From Cricetomys ansorgei (taxonomy: Eukaryota > Chordata > Mammalia > Rodentia > Nesomyidae): DNA of 64,000 nucleotides. Positions 24,665-37,289 of this stretch are shown piece by piece; position 1 is the stretch's first letter; each line of letters starts with the position of its first letter. The stretch covers positions 50,445,001 through 50,509,000 of the forward strand of contig JAMJFZ010000107.1 in the NCBI GenBank assembly GCA_026225945.1. Direction: 5' to 3'. A model generated the notes under the pieces. That model was given only the letters and a program-made list of their open reading frames with translations. It ran no database searches and was not told the origin of the DNA. The position numbers and the translations under genes are program-made.

Positions 24665-26345
24665 AATTTTAAATGGCCATATTAATAAATCAGTTTATAC
24701 ATTCAATGTAATCTCCATCAAAATACTTATATCATTCATCAAAAAATTATTTTTTAAATTTCTAAAACCCACATGGGAACAAAAAAAGACTTTGGTTGGT
24801 GGTCGCAAGCAATCCTGAGCAAAAAGAGCGATACTAGAAGTATCTATCATAATACCTAATTTCAAAACATGTTCAAAAGCTATAGTAATAAAACCAGTGC
24901 AGCACTGCTGTAAAAAACAGATGTGTTCATCAATGGAATAGAAATGAAGAAGATTCAGAAACAATACACAGCTGTAATCACTTGATTCTAACATACATGC
25001 CAAAAACATTCAGTGGCGAAAAGACAGAGTTTTCAACTAATGATGAGAAAACTGGCTGTCTACATGTAGAAATTTGAATGGAGCTCCCTCTCTCTTACGC
25101 TATGCAAAACTCAGCTCAAAATATACGGAAGACTATAAGATAGAACACAAACTTTTAAATGACTGGAGGAAAATAAACACAGGGGAAACGCTTCATAGTA
25201 TAGACATAGACGATAGTCTCATGGCTAGAAAACCAATAGCTAAGAAAAAGAAAAAGAAAAAAGAAAGAAAAGAAAAGATTTATCAATGGGATTTTATTAA
25301 ATTAAAAGGCTTCTTTCTGCACAGCAAAAGAAATAATCAAAAGACTGAAGAGACAACGTAGTGAATGGGAAAAAACTTCATCAGCTATTCACATGACCAA
25401 GGGTTATTAACCTAGACTATAAAGAGAGCCTCAAAAAAAAAATGATAAAATAACATGAATCAATCCCATTAGCAGGTTGACAAATAATGTGAAGAAACAT
25501 CCACAGAAAAAAATATGAATGGCCAATAATTATAGGAAAAGATGTTTAACGATTTCCATCAGAAAAATGCAAATCAAAACTACATCGAGCTCCCATCTCA
25601 TCCCAGTCAGAATTGCCATACTTGGGAAAATAAACAATAGCAAGTATACGGGAAAACAAGAACAGTAACACACTGTTGACAGGTATATCAACATGCAACC
25701 ACTGTGGAAATCAGCATGGGGGAGGGGGTTTAAAAACTAAAATAGAACTATCATATGATCCGGCTCTAATATTCCTGGGAATATCCCCCTGAGGAATCTA
25801 CATTAATACAACAGAGATGTCTGCGCTTTGACATGTATTGTAACACTCTTCACAATAACCAAGTTATGGGATGAGCCTAGGAACCCATCAACACATGAGT
25901 GGATAAAGGAAATTATACAGACACCCTCACCCCCACACAATGAAGTGTTAGCCACAAATAAGCATTAAATGCCAGTTCAGGGAATTAATGGGAACTGGGG
26001 AACAGGAGACCATCTTATATTAAGCAAAATAATTCAGACACAAAAAGACAAGCATCACATGTTTTCCTCCTTACGTACAGTCAAAAAAGAAAAGGGAAGA
26101 GGAGGAGGAGAAAGAACTGGAGGAGGAAGTGGAGGAGGAGAAGGAAGTGGAGGAGGAGAAGGAAGTGGAGGAGGAGGAAGAGGAAGAAGAGGTTGACTTG
26201 AAAGTAGAAGAGGAGAGGAAAGAAAGGGAAGTAGGGAGAGTGGAATGTATTATATCACAACATGTTCATGCATGGAAATGTCATAATGAATCTGCTAATT
26301 TGTGTACATAATGTGCTTTCATTTTAACAATAAAAAAAAAAAACA
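24665..26345 (+). mobile_element. 5'-truncated L1 with ORF2 3' part and 3' UTR
   Basis: Classic L1 ORF2 3' DNA is legible: cattcaatgtaatctccatc, then ttatcaatgggattttatta, aatgcaaatcaaaactacat, cactgtggaaatcagcatgg and gagtggataaaggaaatt. Frameshifts and stops break it, so it encodes no working protein. A GGA-rich 3' UTR follows (26085-26240), then tcataatgaatctgctaatt and a terminal A-run at 26330-26343. The intact tail marks this as a standard truncated retrotransposition product. Confidence 0.85.
26085..26240 (+). repeat. Polypurine (GGA)n-rich tract in L1 3' UTR
   Basis: Almost pure purine on the + strand with many GGAGGA units. It yields Gly- or Glu-rich artefactual frames. Confidence 0.9.
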
Positions 26346-26798
26346 ATTTTTATCAAACATGACTGGTGGCCTGAGGCATGTCCTACAGTTCAGGGTCATG
26401 CAAAAGTCACAAAAGCAGTCAAACTCTCTACACTTTTTGGCTCAGGGCTTACTTCCGTGTACACACTCCTTCAAATGCAGAGAACTAAGACTTGCATCCT
26501 ATCCTCACACAAGTCAAGTAGCATCCCTGGCTCACTCATAAGAAGGTCAATAACAGCCACGTGAGGCCACAGCTTCAGACAGACTGAAACCTGAAGGTGG
26601 GTGCTGCGGGCCCTAGTCTGTGCTCCCAGGTTTGAAAAACTAAATGAAGGTTGCTAACAAAAAAATTCTTTTCTCAAAATACCAGAAAATAATTATAAAA
26701 ATTTCAAGATTAGAGGGAATAAACTTGCAGAAATAAGTTCATCTAAAGGAAGAGGAGGATGCAAACACCCTTGCTTTGCATTATTTCTTAATTAATTA

Positions 26799-26834
<36 letters not shown>

Positions 26835-27879
26835 TTTTGTTTTGTTTTTTACCTCACTGACAAATACAATCAATCGTACACTTACATGGACTCTGTAATA
26901 ATCCATTTCCTTGCGACAATTTCACTGAATTCCACAAATAGCCCCATGATGTAGTGACTATGTCTACACTTTATTTTACAAATAAGGAAAATGAACTCAG
27001 AGAATTCTAGAAAGTTGTCAAATTTCAGCAGCGAATCAGTGACAAGAAGGAACCTAATATATACTCCTGTCATCCCCGCTGGATAGATCAGTCATCACCT
27101 TGAATTCTCACTTACATCACTTCCCCTTGTGGTATGTCTTGGATTTCTTTCAGAGTATCATCACACTTAATTAGAAGAATGCTCAGCTGGTGAGCACTTA
27201 GCAGGCACCTGTAACTGGTTAACCAACCAGGGCATGAGAGAATGAGGAGAGCAGAGCTTTTTCAAGGGCTGAAGCTCTAGGAAGAGTGAAGTGAATCATT
27301 AGGTAAAACCCTTCAGCAGGGACAGCTTCCTTAAGGATGCCTATGACACACTGTAAGAAAGATACACCAACAAAATCCTGTGACTTGGGCTAACAAAGCA
27401 AAGGCTGGGTAAAAGGAAAAGAGCCATTGTGGGGTTCAATGGGTGCGATGGAGAACAGAAATGGCACAGGTTTAACACTGAAAAGTAGACACTGCCCTAC
27501 TTGACCGTATCCAACAAATAATCGGAACAGCCCCACTGAATCAGTTGCTCTCAGAACAAGTTACTTGCCATCTTTCCTCAAAATCAGTCCACAGGTCCTT
27601 GGTATTTTTTGTGAACTTCTATAGATAAGATTTGAAAAGTCCAAAGCAACTGATCCTAGAAAAGAATAATCTTGGAGAATCTGCAAATTGAAGGTATTTG
27701 GGGGTGGTCCTTGAAGGTAATTTCTTTTCTGAAAGTTAACTTCCATTGTTCTACCATTATCTATATATGAAAGTAAGATAAATGGACTTGTGAGCACTTA
27801 GAATAGTAGAGCCCTGGTAGAGATAAAGCCATGGTGACCGTTGGACACCCTATGGGGTAGGAGGCACTGTCTAGTAGGT
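26346..27879. other. Mostly unrecognised, with TA/GA repeat and a possible MIR
   Basis: A (TA)n(GA)n tract lies at 26791-26834. At 26930-27062 the text cacactttattttacaaataaggaaaatgaactcagag, broken here by divergence, resembles an antisense MIR. Nothing coding is seen. Confidence 0.4.
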
Positions 27880-30194
27880 TCTAGTCTAGTTCCAGTTTGG
27901 CAGCCAAGGCTTTGTAGCATTGGGCAATTCACTTAGCCTGCTGAGAGCTCGCCATCCTCATAGCCAACATGATGGAGAAAGAACAAAAGGTGTGCTTTCC
28001 AAGAATGGCACACAGGTCTCAAGTGATAGGTCAGCTGAAACAGAGACAAGCACATGAAATTTGCATAGTCACTTAACTTAGTATGCATTATGAGTAATAA
28101 AACCAAAAAATCCAAATCCACAGATACATGCAGTTTTTTTCTTATGACAACCTATTTTAAAAGGAGACAATTTTAAAAGTGTTTTAAAGTATTAAGTAAA
28201 CAATTTATAGAGAGATATAGATGAAATTATAAAGGCGGTTCTTCGAGAACTGAACTTTGGTGACCTCTAAATCCACCATAATGAAGATGTCCCGGAAAGA
28301 TGACCTCAAAAGCTAGAGAAACTTCACAGCCTGGAATAGATGATGTCAGGTTGTCCAGCAGACTCCACTTTCTGCTGAGATTCCTCATTCAAATGAAAAC
28401 AAACTGGAGCCATTGAGTAGATGGCTGTATTGCACTCTGGAATGATTTTAAACAAGTCTTTAAGTGAAGAAGAGCGGAATCAAGCCCATGTACCCTCTCT
28501 TCAATGTTTCCTTTCATGTCTGCTAAGAAAGTATAAACTTGGGAGCTCTCCTTGTTACCAACTGTGAGTCTCAAGATCCTGCAATGGCCCATGAGGGACT
28601 GTTGACCCAGTCTGAGACCCCGCCCGGCTCTTCAGCACTGAAGGGTAATTTCCCATCATTTCTAAGGACGTAATTACTCATTTTGAAATTTTCTCTATAC
28701 AATGATTTTGAGAAAAATCTGGGTGTTCTAAAAGGAAAGAAATAAATCATTCTGTCACTAATTCGTTATGAATTAAACTACTTTAAAAAAGGGAAATGGG
28801 GAAAATTCCTACAGAAAAAAATCAAAATATTCCAGACACTTCTATGTAAACAACTGTAATATTTGAAAGTATTCCAAATAATGAGAGAGAGAGAGAGAGA
28901 GAACACACATACACACGCAACAAAAGTGGAAGCAAAAATTGTCAGATAGGACTCTTTGTGTAAAAAAAAAAAAAAACAAAACAAAGAGCTGTCCTTGCAC
29001 AGAGCTCAGAAGTGCATCTTCTAGACTATTTGCCTATTCTTTGACCATCAAAAACCCTTCTCACTAGTGATATTATATGATACTAACTCTAAATAACTAC
29101 AATTGAAATGTTCTATATAACTGAAGGAAAAAGCATATTGATAAATTTAATTCATTATAGGAGAAAATGATTCCATTTCCATCTAAATCATCCAGAAAAA
29201 ACTAGATCAATTAGAATCTTCCCATTGACATTATGCTGAAGTGCATTCTGGTGTCACGTCTCTTCCTTATGCTGCCATCTGTGGTAGCACAGTGGTCACC
29301 CTAAGTTCCTACAGATGTCAGGTTGAGTCCATCCCATCAGTGCATAGAGTGGTCCTCACAGGAAAACGAAAGATGTGACATACATAGGTAATGTTTCCAC
29401 AAGTTATGCCTAAGTCAGCACTTCCCTACTTCACATCCACAAACATGAGCAGCCAATCTCCCTCACACGACTTTGAAAGTGCTCATTAAGGCAAATGGTT
29501 TCCTCTTCCTTTACTAAAGAACTTTCTTTTCAATGATTAAAAAAAGTTCAAGTGTAAAACCACCTTAATTGGCCAGCATAGACTAGCATTGTTCCCTGGG
29601 AGAGCCATTAGAAGGCTCTGGGCAGGCAGTGGTAGTTGGGAGCCATAGAAATGGTGATTTTTCTATCCTTTGAATATCACAGAAGAGAATAACAAAATAT
29701 GAATGATTTTCCTTCTCATTTGGAAGTTATTAGTAGACTTTCCTTTGTTCCATTGAGAGAGAAGAAAATATGAAGTTACAGCGAACCCATATGGCCAGCA
29801 GAAAACCCCTATTTAATTGCTTTATTGCCAGAAATGTTGAATCACTTCCTGAAGGGGCAGTTCAAATGAAACATATGGCATCTGTTAGTCAGGGCCCCTA
29901 ACAAATGCAAAATATTCTTCCTATGGGAACTTTCTCATAAACAACAATTGTATTTGGTATGTTCATTCCACAAGCATTTGATGAACACCTATTTTGCACT
30001 TGAGTATATATAACCAGGTTCAATGAGAAGTTTCTGGTAATCCCAAAAATAGATAGACAGAACACTACGGGACTTAAAGATCCACCTGTCCTCATCGTGC
30101 CCATCTTGGAAGTCAAAGGTAAAAAGATAATCTCCCGAGCAATGTCTCCTTCCCAAGGGCTCAATGCCTGAACCCATTCCATTTCCACCTGGAT
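27880..30194. other. Mostly unrecognised, small MIR/L2-like traces
   Basis: MIR-like text (gcattgggcaattcacttag) occurs at about 27920. A (GA)n tract lies at 28883-28902 and an L2-like ccacaagcatttgatgaaca at about 29970. No exon is recognised. Confidence 0.4.
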
Positions 30195-30395
30195 AATCTT
30201 TTGTTTTAAGACTTATTTATATTTTTATTAATGTATACATGTGTCAAGGCAACATATATGGGTGCCTTGGGATGCAAAAAGAGGGTATCAGATTAGTTAT
30301 TCAAAGTTGGTGTTGGGAATCAAACTTGGGTCCTCTGGAAAAGGATCAAGTACTCTTAATCACTGAGATGAGTAACTGGTGGCCCAGCTCTGCAC
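30195..30395 (-). repeat. B2/B3-class SINE, antisense
   Basis: It reads ttttaagacttatttatatt, then gttgggaatcaaacttgggt, cctctggaaaagg and tactcttaatcactgagatg, a reversed tRNA-like head. Confidence 0.65.
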
Positions 30396-31046
30396 CTGGG
30401 TAATCTTGATCATCTACTGCCTGGTCATTTCTTTTAACACCGTACCAGTGATAGAGTCGACCAAGGTCATTCAATATCCAGTGTGTGGAACTATTTTTTG
30501 TCTGTTCATTTATCTTTGTCAACTACACCGTGAATTACACATTGAATAAAATTATTAGATTTTTGCACCCAAGGTAACATAAGACATGTAATTAAGAACC
30601 AACAAAAAGCTTTAATTAACTGAATACTAAGTGTCAAGTATTTTCTAATTGTTTCAATGCCTTACATCCCTGGCTAATTTCACAAATTTAATCAATTTAT
30701 ACATGGATCATTTTCTAGAGAGACAAACTACTATCAAAAGAAGTCAGTGAAGAGTGTTATCCAGTTTTATGATGTCGTCTTACTTGAAAAAAAACATTAT
30801 AACTGTCCAAGCACATTAAACTTTGACTCTCTTTTTTCTACTTTGTAATGTGACAGTTGCAGTTACTTAATAGAAATGAGATTTTGTAAATTAAAGCATC
30901 ATATGGAACATGGTAAGATTACAAAATAATCAGCATTAGCTACATGAAATATGGGCCTGGGGCATATGAAGAGTGAAATGTTTTTGTCTTATAACTCAAC
31001 TCAATGATTGTAATTTTATTAAGTATTCTACATACAAGGAATACAT
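30396..31046. other. No recognised gene; possible MIR trace near 30640
   Basis: AT-rich. The text agtgtcaagtattttctaat followed by atgccttacatccc weakly resembles antisense MIR. Confidence 0.35.
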
Positions 31047-31208
31047 TTTTTTTTGTTTTGTTTTGTTTTTTAAGAGAAGGTTTCTCTGTTGTAACTCTAG
31101 CTCTCCTAGAACTCACTCTGTAGACCAGGCTGGTCTTGAACTCACAGAGATCTCCTGCCTCTGCCTCCTAAGTGCTGAGATTAAAGGCTTGCACCACCAC
31201 TACATGGC
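31047..31208 (-). repeat. B1 SINE, antisense, nearly complete
   Basis: It starts with a T-rich tail, then aaggtttctctgttgtaact, gtagaccaggctggtcttga, gatctcctgcctctgcctcc and aagtgctgagattaaaggct. Confidence 0.9.
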
Positions 31209-31297
31209 CTACGAATATATTTTTATAACCAAATAAAATACGGGAAATGTCTGTCTGTTGCTAGCCAACTTGTAGTTTGGGGCAAGATTTTAGTTTA

Positions 31298-31339
31298 TCT
31301 TAAATGCTTCAGTTATAATCTTAAATGCTTCAGTTATAA
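31298..31339 (+). repeat. Perfect 21-bp tandem duplication
   Basis: Two identical adjacent 21-base units, each containing taaatgcttcagttataa, at 31298-31318 and 31319-31339. Confidence 0.95.
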
Positions 31340-31549
31340 GAAGAGAAAGATAGCCTAATTTCTAACTGTCCAAAACAAATATATGCACACAAATTTTGAA
31401 ACCTCAGTCAATATCTTGTCATAGAACCTCACAGACTTGCTTCCTCCATCAGCCAGAGTGCTATAGACATGGAGACCAACATGCCAAAGGGTATGTCCTA
31501 CCTTCCTTACATAATTGACCATAGGACCATGTCTTGCCCAGTACTTGAA

Positions 31550-31795
31550 ATTCCCCTTCGTCAAGTACTACCAGGAACCAGATCTGATACAAAAGCAAGG
31601 AGTCTTTATTCTACAGAGCAAACCAGCCCTGGGGTCTGGCACCACACAAGATGACATTGAGCTTCCTACATGGATTTTTTAAAGGGAGCAGGGGATCTCT
31701 CTGATTGGTCAGAACCCAGGCACTGGATTGGCTCGTTAAATGTTATGCAGCAACAAGGATTTCTGGGAAAGCGAGTACTTGACATTAAACTGAGA
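31550..31795 (-). mobile_element. Probable solo endogenous retroviral LTR, antisense
   Basis: On the minus strand there are two CCAAT boxes (seen as ATTGG at about 31702 and 31727), then a TTTAAAAAA TATA-like block near 31680. AATAAAGACTCCTTGCTTTT follows (complement of about 31590-31610), the polyadenylation and R-U5 start arrangement of a retroviral LTR. No gag, pol or env sequence flanks it. Ends and family are uncertain. Confidence 0.5.
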
Positions 31796-32499
31796 AGTAG
31801 GGGCGTTAGGCTTTTCAACCACACATAAGCTTCTATAATCTAGAGAGCTTCATAAGGTAGTTCTGAAGATTGAGTGGTTTTATGCAGGTGAAAGCTTAAA
31901 AATATATCCTATACCCACTAAACACTAGGTGTGCGTTGGTTTTATAATGGCAGTCTTCCTCCATGACTATCCTTTAATAACCTGTCACCTACATTCACAA
32001 CCTTGTCAGCAATTAAAAGGCTTCTACTGACAGCACTCTTAATCACTCAACAGAACTTGACGTTAAAACCCTTCTGCTGAAGACGCCATACACTTGTTAC
32101 ACAACATGGAAGAAATTGGGCTGGTACTGATCTAGAAGCTTCCCTCCTGCTGACTGTTTTTCATGGTACCAGAAGGTGCTATGCAGTATGCTAGGGGAGA
32201 GAGAATTCACCCGGCTCTGAATTCTATAAGCTTTGATAATGACTAGCCTGGAGAGATATCCCCTTCTCTGCAATAGGGCATGAATGTTATAAAAGTAACC
32301 AACAGTGAGTTACCTGATTGGATTTAAGGCCCACTTCGCAAGAGAGTATTCATACTTAGTACTGTAAAGCTACCCAAAATTCCCTGGGTAAGGAGGACAT
32401 GGAGAACCTACTACTATTCTTTGCTAAGTGGAAAATACATCAAACTCCTTCTAAGTATGCGTCCTTACACTCATGGATCAGTGTGCCTTTCAATCTTTA
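31796..32499. other. No recognised gene or repeat
   Basis: Unique-looking sequence with no identified exon or repeat. Confidence 0.4.
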
Positions 32500-32705
32500 T
32501 TGTGTGTCTCTCTCTGTCTCTCTCTGTCTGTCTCTGTTCTTGTTGCCCTGTGTCTGTCTCTCTCTCTGTATCTGTCTCTGTCTCTCTATCTCTCTCTGCC
32601 TCGTCTCTCTCTTTCTCTTTGTCTCTCTGTGTCTGTCTATGTCTCTCTATCTCTCTGTCTTTCTCTGTCTCTCTCTTTGCCTTTCTGTCTCTGTCTCTCT
32701 CATTC
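32500..32705 (+). repeat. Long polypyrimidine (TC/TCTG)n tract
   Basis: About 200 bases of CT with scattered G in TCTG and TGTC units. It explains the Ser/Leu-rich frames on + and the Arg/Glu-rich frame on the other strand; none is a gene. Confidence 0.95.
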
Positions 32706-34424
32706 ACACCTCAGCTCTGTAGGTGGCATTCCCTGAAGACAGAAGTCTTCAGTCAGGGGTTATCATACCAAAATCTTAAAGGATGGGTCGCATGGACTTG
32801 TAAAAGCCTCTCTAAACTGCATGCACTCACACGGGTGTGGGTGTATCCACACACTCATTTACCCACACCACACACACACAAGTTAAATGCCTCTGTGCTG
32901 CCTTATACAAGAATAATTGAACTGAGAACTAGAAATTCAAGCTCCTTAATTCATTCTGGGTATCCACAAAGAATAGCAGTGATACTCTGTAAGCTTTTGA
33001 AACACTTCATTTTACTCTGAGCCTCATGCTTAGAATAATAAAAAGAATAATGGAATGAGATGGAACTTTTTAAGCCTTTCAAATCAGTAAATTAACCCCA
33101 TAGAATCCCTGCTGTTAATAGTAAGTAAGTAATCAGGCTGTCTCTTTTTCTGGGCACCTGAGATTCCCTTATGGAGGGCACTATATGCAGTTACCCCAGC
33201 TACCCTGTGAGATACATGGGATCGTTCTCCTGTTGTCAAAGAGGCAGGGCAGCTCACTCAAGCGCTTCCTGACAGTAGAGAAAGGCCAAAGACTTGAAAT
33301 GCCCAGACATTGACCAAAGAATCTGCTTTTTAGGCCTCCCAAAAATAGGGCCAAGAAATTCACCCAAAGTCAGACAGTATATTAGCCTAACTTACTGCCA
33401 ATGCCATTTAAAGATAATATAGACTAATCCTAATATCAGACCAGAAAATCAGTACAGAATGGATACAGTTCTCAAAGCCATGTCTAGTGGCTTCACAGAC
33501 TGCCCATTTTTTTCCTAGTGTCTGGATCTAGTCTTTATTACATTTAATACATTATTCCTAATGACAGTAGACAATTTTTTTTCTAATAAGGTCATAATTT
33601 ATGCATTCCTTCTCTTTTTCAGGCTGTTGCATGTATTGGGGAAAAGGAAACGGCTGGTGAGTTGACATTTGGGTTGTGTATTCTCTCCTACGTGTTTTAG
33701 AATGAAATTCCACCTTAAAATGCAAATCTCACTAAATGTCTGAAATGCACTAACCTCATCAATTTCTGTGGGAAATGTTATTGCTGAATTCATAGCAAAT
33801 AAATCATCTGTTCTCAAAACGTAAGAAAAATATGGCCTTTTAACATCACATATTATTGTGGTAAAAGGCTTCTCATAGCCTTACAAGTAACTGCGATTAC
33901 ATTTTTTTTTTCCTCTCTCAAAGGGAAAAAAAATGTCTGCCAATGGGAGAGATCTTGGAAAATCGCTTGTTGATATTTATCAAGATTTATTTTTTAACCT
34001 CAAGTGGCTTGTTCAGTAGTCATAGGCATAGATGTACTTGATGGTAAAATGGACACCGTGTAGTTGAAAGCAGTCAGGAAGCAGCGTAACTGCTGGAGAA
34101 AAGACGGTGTTGTTTCTCACTCTGTGATGATTGCAACTTCCATGGTATTGTGGGAAGATGGGAAAGGATTGAAGAGAGACACGAAAATAGGAAAAATTAG
34201 GCTGGAATTGGTGGGATTGTGTACTTTAAAATCTTTCGGTCTTTTTCGATATTGACTTCTTTGTTCTACCCAAAGAAGATAAAGACTGAATGAAGAGTAA
34301 AAGCGGTCTGAGCCCACGCCATCACTTAGCTCACAAAAGTGTGTTGTTTAAGAGCAGATCTTATCAAACCAAAAGACAGTATCATAACTTCAAGTGCTCT
34401 GATAAGTTTAGGGCTTGTGGGTTA
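32706..34424. other. No recognised gene; possible MIR at 33180-33300
   Basis: CA-containing text lies at 32850-32880. The stretch agctaccctgtgagatacat, then gttgtcaaagaggcagggca and gctcactcaagcg weakly fits antisense MIR. Confidence 0.35.
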
Positions 34425-34625
34425 TGAGTTTCATTTACTCATATTTGTTTGTTTGTTTATTCGGGGTAAGGAAGTGTATTACCACGTGTGGTAATGGAAG
34501 CCAGAGAACAGTTTATCAGACCTGCTTTTCTTCCCCTACCACACGGGTTCCTGAATCTAACTCAGGTCTTGAGGTTTGGTGGTGACTGCTTTCACCCACT
34601 GAGCCGTCTTGCCATCTTCATCATG
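34425..34625 (-). repeat. B2/B3-class SINE, antisense
   Basis: It reads aatggaagccagagaacagt, then ctaactcaggtcttgaggtt and ctttcacccactgagccgtc, the reversed head. Confidence 0.65.
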
Positions 34626-35429
34626 TCTGACTCATATATGAGGGATATTCATCTTCTCTTTGGGGGATCTTTTTGGGCAAGTAGGTGATTTTCACACAAA
34701 GATCTTAGCTCTTTAACTCTGTGGACTGAACTTCTCTATCATGTTTAGTTGGTGTCTGACTTCTTCACCCTGATAATATCAAAGGCCCTTAAGAATAGGA
34801 GGAAAATATTAAAGAGGATACAAAGTTCTGTGAATGGGAAATAAAACTCTGTGTGATGAATGGGCTCTGGTCATGCAGATGAACTACATCTCCATGTATC
34901 ATGTGAGTGTAAAGTACATTGTGAAGCTTCGATGTCTTCACACAGATTTTGCCTGGCTGTCTAGTTAAACAAGAACTAAATAGTTAACTGTGTGTGAATA
35001 CCTCTCAAAGACAAAGTAACAAAGATCCTCTCTTTGGCAGGGTTTGTGACAGACGCTGTAATTCCCTAGATTAGCTGCAATTTCAACACAGTGTGTAACA
35101 GAGCAAAATTGTCATTTAATTCTGGAATACCAGCATATTCGTTCATTCTCCCAAGGAAACCGTTCAGGTGTAAACTGTTGGCTGGTGAGTGGAGAAAGGA
35201 GAGAAGGGATGCTTTGTCTGAGGAGACAAGTAGCAAAGAGCCAACTCCTTCCTCTTCCTCTTGGTTATTTCAGAACTCCTCTTATAACACAGCATAAGCA
35301 GAATGCATCAGCTACTTCCTGTTATCTTGTACATTCCCCTCATCCACAAAAGAAAAAAAATTGGGATTAACTGCCACACTTCTAATATTTACATTTAATT
35401 TACATTTAAGGAGGAAAAATTTCAAAATT
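34626..35429. other. No recognised gene or repeat
   Basis: No exon-like ORF with splice sites and no nameable repeat. Confidence 0.45.
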
Positions 35430-35535
35430 GCTAGACTGTGTGGTGGTGCATGGCAGGACTCAGAAGGCATCAGCTAGAGGTTCACAAGTTCAGTGCTGTC
35501 CTGGGCTACTTAGCAAAACCCTGTCTCAAAATATA
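35430..35535 (+). repeat. B1 SINE (first of a cluster)
   Basis: It reads gtgtggtggtgcatggcagg, then gttcacaagttcagtgctgt, cctgggctacttagcaaaac and cctgtctcaaaa. Confidence 0.65.
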
Positions 35536-35544
35536 AGACAATAT

Positions 35545-35685
35545 ACAGGACAGGTGTGGTGGCACAATGCTGTAATTCTCACTGAAAGGCTGATGCAAGA
35601 GAACAGCTGTGAGTTCAAGGAAAGCCTAGACTACAGAGCAAATTCCAGACCAGCCTGAGGAGTGCAGAAAGAGTCCTACATAAGA
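35545..35685 (+). repeat. B1 SINE (second of the cluster)
   Basis: It reads caggtgtggtggcacaatgc, then tgtgagttcaaggaaagcct, agactacagagcaaattcca and gaccagcctg. Confidence 0.7.
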
Positions 35686-35689
35686 AGAA

Positions 35690-35870
35690 AAGGGGTTGAC
35701 AAGTTGTCCCAGCCAGTAAAGGCATTACCACCAAGCCCAGTGACCTGACATCAGTCCGCTGGGCCTCCAGTGGCGGAAGGACAGCTGCTATGTTCTGACC
35801 TCCACGATGTTCAGGAACAAACACATACACCACAGACAGACAGACAGACAGACAGACATTGTAAATTTAA
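35690..35870 (+). repeat. B2/B3-class SINE with (GACA)n tail
   Basis: It has a degraded head (gtcccagccagtaaaggcat) and a tail gctatgttctgacctccacg. A (CAGA)n run lies at 35835-35860. Confidence 0.6.
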
Positions 35871-37289
35871 AACAGACAGAGGAAAGAAGTTGATACACTC
35901 AATTCACAGGTTTTCGTAAGATCTCGCTGAAGAATTAAACCAGCTTGCCCATCCCCAGGCACAGGCATGCCCCGTATCACATACTTGATGATTTCTATTG
36001 AACTAATTCGTGTAGGACCTGTCTTCTCCTCTGTGATATTTATATGACTGTAATGTATTCCTAAATGGACTTTGTTTTAGATTCCTGGATAAAGTGTTAA
36101 GATTATGAGGAAATATATGTATATTTTTTTAAATACAAGTATAAGATAAGGAAGAGATTATGTCTTTAAAAGTTAGTGACTTGTCAAGGTATTTCCTTGT
36201 ATTTGAACATTTTGTAAATAATGGTAATAGACCATTCGGTTCAAAAGAGAATATTTATTTATTTATTTATTTATTTATTATTTATTATTTATAAAAGCTG
36301 CGAAAGAGTGCAACCATCTAACTCTTCTTTTTCTAAACTTACCAGAATCTGTCAACATCATGAGTGTTTAGTTTATGAATGTGACTCTCTTTATTCCCAG
36401 CTGTATTCCCGGCTTATGACTTTCTAGTTTTAAGTTCCCACTGGAGAGAAGCAAGACTATAAAGGCAGAAGGCTTATTACTCAGTTTTCCTGGATAATTA
36501 AACTCTTTTTAACAGGATTAAAACTTCCTATCCACCCTAAGGGCTGCCTTCTTTCTTTTCTTTCTTTTTTTTTTTTAACGCTTGCTAAATGAAGGCAGCC
36601 CATTGTTCCTTACTACAAAAGTCTATTTTTAACTTGTGTGACCCCGTCATCCAAGCCAACTAGAACAAACTCTGCTGAGCCTTACGAAGCTCTAAACGAA
36701 GTCATTTGTAGTGCCTTCTGCCCGTCATTCGTGCACAGCCTTGTGTTATCTGATGTGGGTTAGCCACCCTCTCTTCCCATCAATGGTCTAGCAATTTCCC
36801 AACAGTTCCAAGGCCATTCTCCTTCCTCCTGAGGACCAGACCTCCAAAGGGAACACTTGTGAAACAGTAACCTGTGTGCCCAACCTGTACGTGTTTATTG
36901 AACAGCTGTGTCTTCTCAGCGTCCTACTAGATTATTCTGAAGAATTAATTAGAATACAAACTGAGACTCTGCTTGCAGGAACTCAGACACTCAGGAAAAT
37001 AACTTCCACAGCTTAGTAACGCCTTCCTCTTTTCAGCAGGTGATTTCTTCAGTACCTTGTTCAAAAACTTCCTAGGAAAAGAATCACACTAAAACTGCCT
37101 TTAGCAACCTCTGTCGGCATGTGTATTCTTAGGACTGAAATACATATTCTTAGAACAAACCAATTCACTCTTAAAAGAATTCGACCCAAACCACACAAGT
37201 ATCAACACATATTATTGTCCCCAATCTACGCTGTTCTCATTATCTTCATTAGCCACCAATTGTGTACACTTAGAGAATGGAACCAATGG
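35871..37289. other. No recognised gene; (ATTT)n at 36250-36292
   Basis: A clean TTTA microsatellite lies inside, and a T-run at 36556-36576. Otherwise nothing is recognised. Confidence 0.5.

Noticed and set aside
25074..25361. 95-codon frame resembling a reverse-transcriptase-region peptide
   Set aside because: It is a broken piece of L1 ORF2 inside the truncated element, not a separate gene.
32421..33020. 199-codon open frame and overlapping frames
   Set aside because: They read through the polypyrimidine tract and give Ser/Leu-rich low-complexity translations in every frame.
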